Assembly: GCA_964452085.1 (NCBI GenBank)
Contig: CAYVKL010000002.1
Span: 124,001-188,000 of the forward strand
Origin: Methanobacterium sp964452085
GTDB lineage: Archaea; Methanobacteriota; Methanobacteria; Methanobacteriales; Methanobacteriaceae
Direction: 5' to 3'
DNA: 64,000 nt
The position numbers were made by a program, and so were the translations under genes. Under the pieces are notes generated by a model, which was not told the DNA's origin, searched no databases, and worked only from the letters and a program-made list of their open reading frames with translations. This document shows positions 42,043-50,472 of this stretch, in pieces. Positions within the stretch are counted from its first letter, which is position 1. The number at the start of each line of letters is the position of its first letter.

Positions 42043-42597
42043 TTAAACTTCAAAATTCTGATATAAATCTGTTGCCCGTTGGATTAAATATTCATCATTG
42101 GGAATGTTCTGGTTAAATTCTAATATCCTCTCTGATTCTTTATTAATTACAATTTCATGGTTAAGAACATCTTCCAGTATTTTTATAACCAAATTAATGG
42201 CACGTTTTGCATGATCTTGCGAGCAATTTTCATTAAAGTTTTTACAATTCCGAACCATATCCCACAAATTTTCGGCGTATCTTATCTTTAAGAAAGAATC
42301 TGCTTCCACATAGTGGGATGAAATGAAATTAACCACCTTAATGAAAAGATCATTATCATTAAAAAAATCGACCATAATAAGCAACCCAGTAAGGGTGCTA
42401 TCATGCTTAACCTCCAAATTAGAGTATAAATTTGCAGTTAATTCATTTTTCCATATTAATTCTTGATTTATGCTGACTTCATAACTATTATATTCGTCAA
42501 GATCCCCATCTTTCCACATAAAAAACTTATTCCCATAATATGAGAAAAATAATTCCTTTGCTTTATTATCAGTTTTCAATTTAAAATTCTCCCACAA
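42043..42597 (-). CDS. Unrecognised 184-residue protein
   Basis: I do not recognise this protein. It appears mainly helical after an aromatic-rich N-terminus (FFSYYGNKFFMWKDGD near 18-34). A region of four to five helices follows. No signal peptide, membrane segment, cysteine cluster or catalytic motif is visible. It lies between the histidine kinase (97-nt gap) and the methyltransferase (33-nt gap), all leftward, so it may share their transcript. The ATG at 42597 is used without clear ribosome site. Confidence 0.7.
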   Translation of the reverse strand: MWENFKLKTDNKAKELFFSYYGNKFFMWKDGDLDEYNSYEVSINQELIWKNELTANLYSNLEVKHDSTLTGLLIMVDFFNDNDLFIKVVNFISSHYVEADSFLKIRYAENLWDMVRNCKNFNENCSQDHAKRAINLVIKILEDVLNHEIVINKESERILEFNQNIPNDEYLIQRATDLYQNFEV

Positions 42598-42694
42598 ATA
42601 TCCATGAATAGGATTATTAGATCTAATTTAAACCTGGATTTTCACATAGTTGCTATAACCTACTAAAATATACTTTAAATATTGAATAAATAGT

Positions 42695-44389
42695 TTAAAA
42701 CCTTTTTTTGTAATTTAATTCCTTGAATTCAACTTTAAAAGTCGTTCCTCCACTATTATCGACTTCGATTTCACCATCAAGTTGATTTATTAGATTATTT
42801 ACCAGCTGAAATCCTAATGTCTTTGCTTTTTTAAAATCAATATCTTCCGGAATACCAATCCCATTGTCACTCACAATTAAAATGAATTTATCTTCGTTGT
42901 GATGTAAATCAACTATAATCTGCCCTTCAAGACTATTTGGAAATGCGTAATTAAGAGAATTTGTAACTAACTCGTTAATGAGAAGTCCTAAGGGTATAAC
43001 AGTGTCTATTTCCATGTTAACATCTTCAACATCAACCTTTAATTTTATTCGTGCGGGATTGTCAATAATTGATGTTAAAAGTTCTTTGGTGAGGTTTCGA
43101 ATGTATTCTGCCAGGTTGATATGTGAAAAATTTTGGGAACTGTATATTTCCTCGTGAATAAGAGACATTGTTTTCACACGATTCTGGCTACTTTCAAAAA
43201 TCTTCAAATCCCGGTCATCTTTAATATGTTGTGTTTGAAGGCTCAGGAGACTGGATATGATTTGCATGTTGTTTTTAACGCGGTGATGGAGTTCACGAAG
43301 AAGTAGTTCTTTTTCAGCCAATGATGATTTGAAATTTTCCTCGGCAGTTTTCAGGGAATCAATATCAGTCATGCTGAATACCACCCCATTGTAATGGTCT
43401 TCATCATCAAATAAGGGATTTCCTAATGATTCAACCCAAATATAACTTCCATCTGCACGTTTAAATCGATGCTGCACACCTCCGGGTAAATATGAAATAT
43501 TAGCTTCCATGAAAGTAGAGCTAACAGTAATCTGATCATCAGGATGGGTTAAATTAATTAACTTAAAAACGTTTTCTCCCAATATTTCGTGGGGTTCGTA
43601 TCCCAAGATGGTTTTTATTGATGGGCTAATATATTGAAAAGTCCCTTCAGCGTCCACCCGTCCCACTACATTGAGCATATTATCTGTAACCAGACTTAAA
43701 AGTCTTTCTCGTTCAACTAATTCGGTTTCAGCTTTTTTTCTTTCTAAAACAACAGAAGCAATGTTAAGAATAGTTTCAATGGTAGTCACATTAAGGGGGT
43801 TGCTTTTCTTTTGAGTAATTATATTAACACTGCCAAACATTTCCCCGTTGAGTGAAAATCCCATGACATAAATATCCCCAACACCAAAAGCTTTCTCAAT
43901 CATCTGACAGGTTCTTCGAGAAATTTTTCCTGCAGTGATGTAATAAATTCCATCTTTTATCTTCTGTAATTTACCAGTGGACAAAGATATCTTTGATTCA
44001 TGGTCTAAAATGTCTATAGGAAAATTAAAATCATATACTCCAAAGCCGGTTAACTTTTCAGCCAGCGCAACCATTCGTGGAGTCATACCAACCAGATCAT
44101 GGACTTTAAAACTCTCAGAATTTTTATCATATGTTGCAATGATGATATACGCATCTTTGATTATCTCTTGGAGTTTTTCCATTACAAAATCATATATTTC
44201 GGATTCTGTGGACAGATTCAGTAAATCCATTATTAGAGGAGATAAAAAATTCAAAGCATCCTGAAAAGGTTTATTTTCAGGTTTCATCAAATTAAAATCA
44301 GCCATATGGCCTTCTAATTCAGAATAAAGGCCCCTATATTTTTCTATTTCATTAATTAGTTCTTCTTTAGATTTTTGTTCATCCTTCAT
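42695..44389 (-). CDS. GAF-PAS sensor histidine kinase, HisKA_2 type
   Basis: A 564-residue soluble kinase with no membrane segment. An N-terminal coiled region is followed by a GAF-like domain (about 50-215), a PAS domain with PAC (about 230-350, TFQYISPSIKTILGYEPHEILG), a HisKA_2 phosphoacceptor LLRELHHRVKNNMQIISSLL (His368/369) and an HATPase_c domain with N box LLINELVTNSLNYAFP and DNGIGIP. It should autophosphorylate in response to a cytoplasmic ligand. No response regulator is near. It is 148 nt after the GTPase-PII fusion gene. Confidence 0.93.
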   Translation of the reverse strand: MKDEQKSKEELINEIEKYRGLYSELEGHMADFNLMKPENKPFQDALNFLSPLIMDLLNLSTESEIYDFVMEKLQEIIKDAYIIIATYDKNSESFKVHDLVGMTPRMVALAEKLTGFGVYDFNFPIDILDHESKISLSTGKLQKIKDGIYYITAGKISRRTCQMIEKAFGVGDIYVMGFSLNGEMFGSVNIITQKKSNPLNVTTIETILNIASVVLERKKAETELVERERLLSLVTDNMLNVVGRVDAEGTFQYISPSIKTILGYEPHEILGENVFKLINLTHPDDQITVSSTFMEANISYLPGGVQHRFKRADGSYIWVESLGNPLFDDEDHYNGVVFSMTDIDSLKTAEENFKSSLAEKELLLRELHHRVKNNMQIISSLLSLQTQHIKDDRDLKIFESSQNRVKTMSLIHEEIYSSQNFSHINLAEYIRNLTKELLTSIIDNPARIKLKVDVEDVNMEIDTVIPLGLLINELVTNSLNYAFPNSLEGQIIVDLHHNEDKFILIVSDNGIGIPEDIDFKKAKTLGFQLVNNLINQLDGEIEVDNSGGTTFKVEFKELNYKKRF

Positions 44390-44537
44390 ACTGTTCCTTC
44401 TAAGGAATGGATAATCAAATCTATATTAATTATATAAAATATCGATATTAAATTTACTTATTATTATTAATTTATTTTATATCATTATTAAATTTGCCTA
44501 ACAATTAAAAAAACTTCTTCTGATTGGATGATATGAA

Positions 44538-45401
44538 CTAATCCACTGCATTTTCTCCCCTTTCTGTTGTTCTGATTCGTATCACGTCTTCTACAGGGGA
44601 AAAGAATATTTTTTCACTGATATCTTCTGTTTTAACAGCTTCAATAGCTTTAACAAGATATTGAATTTCTTCTTTTTTGATTATCATCATCATCTCTGTT
44701 TTAGAGGGTAATTTCATCTCATAACTACTGCAACGGTATGTTTCAGTGTTTTCTATGTTTTTGTCCTGATATTTGATATCAATTAGAGTTAAATTGGAAA
44801 ATCCAAATTTTTCCAAAGATTTTTTTACATTGTCAATTTCAATGGGATGGAAAAATAGTCTTACTTTACAGAATTCTGAAGTTGATTTTTTGGCATTTTT
44901 TTGAGAAATTGATTCATTTTTTTTATTATTTGCATTGTTATTATTAATCAATTTTAATAACATTTTAAGGCCAGAATCAACCCCTATTTCCTCCTCTATT
45001 ATGGTGGGAACTATAAGGACACCTTCAACTGAGATGTTCATTTCAATGTCATTTAAATCGTTTCTATTGGCCATTAAGATATGTGGGGTATTTTTACTTT
45101 TAATTAAATCCATAATTTCAAGATCAGTATCTTCTAGACCAGCAGTGGTCTCGATGAAAATTATGATTCCATCTAAACTCTCGTCAAATAGTGAGTTTAA
45201 TGATTTAAAATCATTATCATCTGGAGAATTTAATAGATAGGTTTCTTGGCCGTCTAGTTTAATTTTTCTATAATCAAATATTGAAAAACTGATATTTTTA
45301 TCAACAAACATCTTATTATTAAAATATTTTGATAATAAAGTTTTATTAGCATTAAACTTGCTTAAAACAACAATATTTTTATTTACCGATGAATTCTCCA
45401 T
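44538..45401 (-). CDS. Degenerate GTPase domain fused to PII-like domain
   Basis: A 287-residue two-domain protein. Residues 1-152 are a Ras-like GTPase paralogue of the next gene, but the P-loop is degraded to SKFNANKT (14-21), the switch region to SPDDND (59-64), and NKxD to NRND (112-115). An Asn/Lys-rich linker (153-176) leads to a PII-type domain (177-287): a conserved T-loop tyrosine Y222 (ETYRCSSYE), the core ending FFSPVEDVIRIRTTERGENAV (267-286), which matches the PII C-terminal signature. The ATP-loop glycines are missing (TEDISEKIFF). Start ATG 45401 behind GGTGG. Confidence 0.85.
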   Translation of the reverse strand: MENSSVNKNIVVLSKFNANKTLLSKYFNNKMFVDKNISFSIFDYRKIKLDGQETYLLNSPDDNDFKSLNSLFDESLDGIIIFIETTAGLEDTDLEIMDLIKSKNTPHILMANRNDLNDIEMNISVEGVLIVPTIIEEEIGVDSGLKMLLKLINNNNANNKKNESISQKNAKKSTSEFCKVRLFFHPIEIDNVKKSLEKFGFSNLTLIDIKYQDKNIENTETYRCSSYEMKLPSKTEMMMIIKKEEIQYLVKAIEAVKTEDISEKIFFSPVEDVIRIRTTERGENAVD

Positions 45402-45453
45402 TGAATTGCCCACCAAATCTTTTTATGGAATAAATATTAATTTGAATGCATTT

Positions 45454-45921
45454 TCAGCAGCTGATAACTTGAATTTTCCGCTCCGGGTATGGTTCCATTA
45501 ATTCTAATAACATGTTTAAACCATGTGAAATTCCCTTACCTGTAATTGCCTCTGTGGGAATTATGGGAACACTTTGATTGGTAGAGATGGCTGCATCACT
45601 CAAATCTTGTTTGTTGACAAATATAACATAGGGAACTCCTTTTTCTTCAACAAAATCAATCATTTCTACACAATTAGCAGTAAATCCTTTAGTATTATCT
45701 ATAAATATTATGGCTCCATCCATATTTTTTGATAATATATCTTTCATAAACTTGAATCGATCTGATCCAGATGGGCTAAATATTTGAAGTTTTTTATGGT
45801 TCAGGGTGGTTTTCCCATAACTTGCAGATTCAGCTTTCACCAGATTATTGCATACATGTTCCAGGGCAGTTTTTTTACCTGAACCAGAATCACCTAACAC
45901 TAAAATTTTTTTAGTTTCCAT
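45454..45921 (-). CDS. Small Ras-like GTPase, SRPRB/COG2229 type
   Basis: A 155-residue single-domain GTPase. The P-loop is GDSGSGKKT (10-18), in which the residue after the lysine, normally Ser or Thr that holds magnesium, is Lys, with Thr next. Switch II is FSPSGSDRFKFMKDIL in place of the usual D-T-P-G-Q-E-R-F; the rest of that segment agrees with COG2229. NKQD (103-106) is intact. The start ATG 45921 is used; an in-frame extension upstream lacks a ribosome site. A gap of 52 nt separates it from the PII fusion. Confidence 0.88.
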   Translation of the reverse strand: METKKILVLGDSGSGKKTALEHVCNNLVKAESASYGKTTLNHKKLQIFSPSGSDRFKFMKDILSKNMDGAIIFIDNTKGFTANCVEMIDFVEEKGVPYVIFVNKQDLSDAAISTNQSVPIIPTEAITGKGISHGLNMLLELMEPYPERKIQVISC

Positions 45922-45986
45922 AATATCACACTCATCTTTAAAGGAATAAGGAATCCTTCTTCCGATCAAACAGTTCGTTTTCATAC

Positions 45987-45994
45987 TATATAAA
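45987..45994 (-). promoter_or_regulatory. TATA box for the GTPase operon
   Basis: On the minus strand TTTATATA with A-rich upstream sequence lies about 70 nt before the ATG at 45921. The predicted start near 45962 would leave a leader of about 40 nt. Confidence 0.5.
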
Positions 45995-46180
45995 GATATG
46001 TTCAACTTTTTCCAGAATTAGTTGTAAATATGTATATTAGATTAAGATTTTTCTGAAATTTGATTAATACATACTGCAGATATTATGATTCATATATAAC
46101 ATCCTCTCCCCTACTAATTATTATCCTATTTTCACATCATGATAAATTTGTTAGGATGCAATGTGCTTTCTATCACAGCA

Positions 46181-46188
46181 TATAAATA
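46181..46188 (+). promoter_or_regulatory. Orphan TATA box, rightward or bidirectional
   Basis: GCATATAAATAGTGG is one of the clearest TATA elements in the window. Rightward transcription would begin near 46212 and produce RNA antisense to the 3' end of guaAb, unless it stops in the spacer. It is roughly symmetric, so a leftward start near 46157 is also possible. Confidence 0.4.
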
Positions 46189-46330
46189 GTGGTTTGTGGG
46201 TGTGAATATTGTTTATACCAGCGGATATAGCTTTCAGAGGTTGTAATCAAAAATAAATATTTATTAAAAATCTAATAAGGAATTAAATAATAACTTCCTT
46301 ACGCTCATAATGATAGATATATTTAGTATT

Positions 46331-47257
<927 letters not shown>

Positions 47258-47378
47258 TTTATCGACCTTTAATGATTTTTTTTGATTTAATAATGAAAAT
47301 AATTCTATTAATCAGTTCAACATGTCTGTTAATCAGTTAAATGTGGTATCTTTTCCAATGGTAATCTATTCAAATGAA

Positions 47379-47951
47379 TCATTTATCAGTTTTATGATAT
47401 TTTTTGCAAACTTCATAGAAATTCTCAAAAACTTTAGGCCCTTCAGGCGTATGATAAACCTCAGGGTGGAATTGTATTCCATATAATGGTTTTTCAGGGT
47501 GTTTCATGGCTTCCACATCACATATGGGTGATGAAGCAAGAATCTTGAATTCTGAGGGAATTTTGGTTACTTCATCTTTATGAGACGCCCAAACATCTAA
47601 CTGCGGTCCCAGACCTTTAAATATGTCATTTTCATCATTTATGTTAATCTTGATTTGAGCATAACTTTCAGAACCTGCAGAACCAATTTCACCGCCGAAT
47701 GCCTGAGCAATAATCTGATGACCTAAACAGATTCCTAGAATGGGATAATCCAGTTTTTTCACATATTCTATGCTATTTCCAGATCTCTCAACTGATGGTC
47801 CACCCCCCAGTATAAGGCCTGAAGGTTCTTTATCTTCAATTTCAGAAAGTGAACTGGTGTTGGAAACCAATTCTGAAGGTATTTTCAGGTAGTGAAGGGT
47901 ACGGTGGATGCGGTGATTGTATTGTCCATGATTATTAACCACTAATATCAT
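47379..47951 (-). CDS. guaAa: GMP synthase subunit A (glutamine amidotransferase)
   Basis: About 190 residues, class I amidotransferase. The nucleophile elbow is GICLGHQIIAQAFGG (Cys near 77), and the His-Glu pair is in YGIQFHPEVYHTPEG (about 162-176). ATG 47951 (ILVVNNHGQYNHRIHR start) is used, with AAGGAG 10 nt upstream; the 15-residue extension to 47996 lacks conservation. It supplies ammonia to guaAb. Confidence 0.96.
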   Translation of the reverse strand: MILVVNNHGQYNHRIHRTLHYLKIPSELVSNTSSLSEIEDKEPSGLILGGGPSVERSGNSIEYVKKLDYPILGICLGHQIIAQAFGGEIGSAGSESYAQIKININDENDIFKGLGPQLDVWASHKDEVTKIPSEFKILASSPICDVEAMKHPEKPLYGIQFHPEVYHTPEGPKVFENFYEVCKKYHKTDK

Positions 47952-48113
47952 TATAGTTAATCTCCTTGAATTTATCTCCTTAAATTTATCATTCAATTTT
48001 CTTTAACTTTTCGTATAAACGGCTGATGTCTATTTAATTTATTAATTGGCCATGATATGCTTAAATCTGTGTTATGGAAATATTTTTATGTTAAAATGGT
48101 TATATAGAAAAAT

Positions 48114-48254
48114 ATGGAACTTCGAGACATTTTACTCATACTGGTGGCTCTAGTGCTAGCAGTGGTTTTCTTCTATGTATTCATATGGTTACTTCCAGTT
48201 ATAATTATACTGGTAATAGCCTACGTCATATATGTATTTCTGAAGGAATCCTGA
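48114..48254 (+). CDS. 46-residue two-TM membrane peptide
   Basis: ATG to TGA gives 46 residues starting MELRDILLILVALVLAVVF and ending IYVFLKES. Residues 6-24 and 26-42 are nearly all hydrophobic with a Pro at 28, consistent with a hairpin of two membrane helices. A TATA-like TATTTTTATG about 30 nt before the ATG would give a leaderless transcript. No family recognised. Similar short hydrophobic genes are often missed in archaeal annotations. Confidence 0.6.
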   Translation: MELRDILLILVALVLAVVFFYVFIWLLPVIIILVIAYVIYVFLKES

Positions 48255-48376
48255 GGATTAGTATTTCATCATTCCAACTTAAATATTCCTTAATTTATAG
48301 AATATATTAGTTAAACCTTTAAATTTGTTATTTTTATCATTAAATAGGTTTTTTTAAAAATTAAGGACATGATACC

Positions 48377-48841
48377 ATGATTCAAACAGATAATTTCAAG
48401 GGCTTAAATGGAAATTTAATGGCTTTTAAGAAGGAAGTGGGTGATGCGGAAAAAGTAACATTCGTGGGTATTCCGGGTGTCTGCAGTCCATTTGCTGAAT
48501 TATTTGCTTACGTTATACGTGATAAAGAATCAGTTTTTGTGGGCAGAACAGATAAGGCAACTGCTCGCAAAATAGAACTTACACCTTTGGGTATGCAGTT
48601 TTCAAAAGATGAAGATCCTCATTCACCTATTGTGGCATTACTAGGCGGACTTTCCATGCCCCAATACAATGTGGATATAAATGATGTTCAAAAACTCCTT
48701 GACGACATTTTAGAACCAAATGGAAAGACCATCGGACTTTGTTACATGAACATGTTCCAAAATGCCGGTTGGGATGAATTAATAGATTTTGACTGTATTA
48801 TAAATGGTATTTTAACCGGAGAGATTTATAAAAAGGATTGA
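48377..48841 (+). CDS. DUF2124 family protein
   Basis: A 154-residue methanogen protein. It shows the family's VTFVGIPGVCSPFAELFAYVIRD (about 27-50), then VALLGGLSMPQYNVD (about 86-100) and GLCYMNMFQNAGWDELIDFDCIINGIL (about 117-143). A nucleotide-binding-like alpha/beta fold is suggested by the glycine positions, but no function is known. ATG at 48377 with GGACATGATACC upstream. DUF447 follows at a 49-nt distance on the same strand. Confidence 0.88.
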   Translation: MIQTDNFKGLNGNLMAFKKEVGDAEKVTFVGIPGVCSPFAELFAYVIRDKESVFVGRTDKATARKIELTPLGMQFSKDEDPHSPIVALLGGLSMPQYNVDINDVQKLLDDILEPNGKTIGLCYMNMFQNAGWDELIDFDCIINGILTGEIYKKD

Positions 48842-48890
48842 TTAAAAATTTTTTAAATATTAAGAATATAAAACATTGAACGGTTAAAAC

Positions 48891-49529
48891 ATGTTAGATC
48901 TTTATTCTTTGGGAATGAAACGGGGTCTTCTCTATGAGACCATTGTTACCACCAGAAACCAGGATGGAACTCCCAATGCCGCACCAATTGGGGTGATTTG
49001 CAAAAATGAAAATGAAGTGGTTCTTTATCTATTTGAAGGATCAAAAACTTTTCAAAATGTGAGACTGGATAAGAATTTCTATGTTAACATATCAAAGGAT
49101 CCCCTTTTATTTGTCCATTCCACCATAGGAAATCTGAAAAATGAAGAGTTCCAAGCCAAAGATGATGGATTTTCTCTAAAAGGTGCGGATTCTTTTTTCA
49201 AGGCCGAAGTTTCTCATGAAAAAATTATTGAAAGGAAAGATCATATGGGAACTTCTAATATGGATGTTGTAAAGGCCAATGTTACAGAAGTTGTTCAAAT
49301 CAATCAACATCCTGAACCATTAAACCGGGCTATTTATGCCATTATAGAGGCTTTGGTATATTTCAGCAGGATTGATATCGTATCTGAAGATGAAAAGCAG
49401 AAGAATCTGGATAAGATAAATGAACTTTCCAGTGTGGTGAATAAGGTGGGTGGGGAGGACCATAAAAAAGCCATGAAGTTGATATTAGACAATTTAAAAA
49501 AATACAATAGGTTTAATGGCGATTCATAG
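48891..49529 (+). CDS. DUF447 family flavoprotein-like protein
   Basis: A 212-residue archaeal protein. The N-terminal region RGLLYETIVTTRNQDGTPNAAPIGVICKN (about 11-39) is a split-barrel flavin-binding motif, and the C-terminal helical part has LNRAIYAIIEALVYFSRIDIV. Structures in the family bind FMN. Function is not known. It probably shares the DUF2124 transcript and converges with the UPF0282 gene, 11 nt between stop codons. Confidence 0.9.
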   Translation: MLDLYSLGMKRGLLYETIVTTRNQDGTPNAAPIGVICKNENEVVLYLFEGSKTFQNVRLDKNFYVNISKDPLLFVHSTIGNLKNEEFQAKDDGFSLKGADSFFKAEVSHEKIIERKDHMGTSNMDVVKANVTEVVQINQHPEPLNRAIYAIIEALVYFSRIDIVSEDEKQKNLDKINELSSVVNKVGGEDHKKAMKLILDNLKKYNRFNGDS

Positions 49530-49540
49530 GAAATTAACTG

Positions 49541-50419
49541 TTAAAAATAAAAATCCTTTCGTTTTGCTTCAAGTAAATATGGTTCTTTCCCCAAAAGCTC
49601 TGATGCAACTAATATTTCTCCTTTTGATTCATCTCTAACAATTTCCAAAAAATCAAAACACTTAAGATCTCTTAATAGATGATGGTCTACAACCACTCGT
49701 GGTATTTCTCTTGCTATTTCTATAAGATTATCTCTGGCTTTTTTAATGTCTTCGGGCTCTAAGGCAAAACCCTCAAGGTAAGTGGGCGGACCACTTAAAA
49801 TCACAGTATCTGGGTTTTCATCAATTATTAATTGCTTTGAACCATTATAAATCGGCCCCTGCACGTCAGAAGCATGCATTATTTTTTCACCATCCCACTC
49901 AATAGTGGTGGCGATTACAAATCCCATTCTACTTCCCTCAGGCCCATGAGGAAGTGGATTTGAAAATTTAATCAATGTATCACCGATTTCAAAGCTATTT
50001 CCATCGGCATAAATGATTTTACGGTTTCCTATAATTTTTAAATTCTTTAAAAAATCACGGGCCCTCTTTTGCTGGCTTTTATTTATTTGGGATGTGGGAT
50101 GTTTTATGAAAAGCTTTTTTTCATGATACATCTCTTCTGCATACTTGGGAGATGAGTCAAGGTATCTTCCCAGGCTGAAGGGAGTGAAATGGTCGTGATG
50201 ATAATGGCTTATAGTTATAATATCTGCCTTAACAGCATATTCCTGCACCCGGGCCCGAGTTTCATGTAATGCATCAAATTCATCCTTCCAAGGTGGGAAT
50301 CCAAACCTTTTAGGAGCAATAGATGTCCCGGGATCCAACAATATTTTCTGGTCAGTTTCAATGAAGGTGGCCATGGAGCGGACACCCATACTTTCAAAGG
50401 CCAGAGGTACAATTTTCAC
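49541..50419 (-). CDS. UPF0282 MBL-fold metallohydrolase
   Basis: A 292-residue archaeal metallo-beta-lactamase-fold protein. The metal motif is ITISHYHHDHFTPFSLGRY (about 69-87), there is an ASDVQGP aspartate (near 200), and a VVDHHLLRD histidine (near 254). The start KIVPLAFESMGVRSMATFIETD and FGFPPWKDEFDAL segment identify UPF0282. Substrate is unknown; other MBL families include RNases and glyoxalases. Adenine deaminase is immediately upstream on the same strand, 53 nt away. Confidence 0.9.
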   Translation of the reverse strand: MKIVPLAFESMGVRSMATFIETDQKILLDPGTSIAPKRFGFPPWKDEFDALHETRARVQEYAVKADIITISHYHHDHFTPFSLGRYLDSSPKYAEEMYHEKKLFIKHPTSQINKSQQKRARDFLKNLKIIGNRKIIYADGNSFEIGDTLIKFSNPLPHGPEGSRMGFVIATTIEWDGEKIMHASDVQGPIYNGSKQLIIDENPDTVILSGPPTYLEGFALEPEDIKKARDNLIEIAREIPRVVVDHHLLRDLKCFDFLEIVRDESKGEILVASELLGKEPYLLEAKRKDFYF

Positions 50420-50472
50420 GATAACACCGATATCTTATGCTCTTAAGTTGATGAAATGTACTGCAGTAACTA

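Larger units (their letters stand above)
45922..46330. other. 409-bp spacer between the GTPase and guaAb
   Basis: Contains the GTPase promoter (below), a second strong TATA element reading right (46181-46188) without a gene behind it, and a palindrome AATAAATATTTATT (46252-46265). Both flanking genes point left. No coding potential. Confidence 0.55.
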
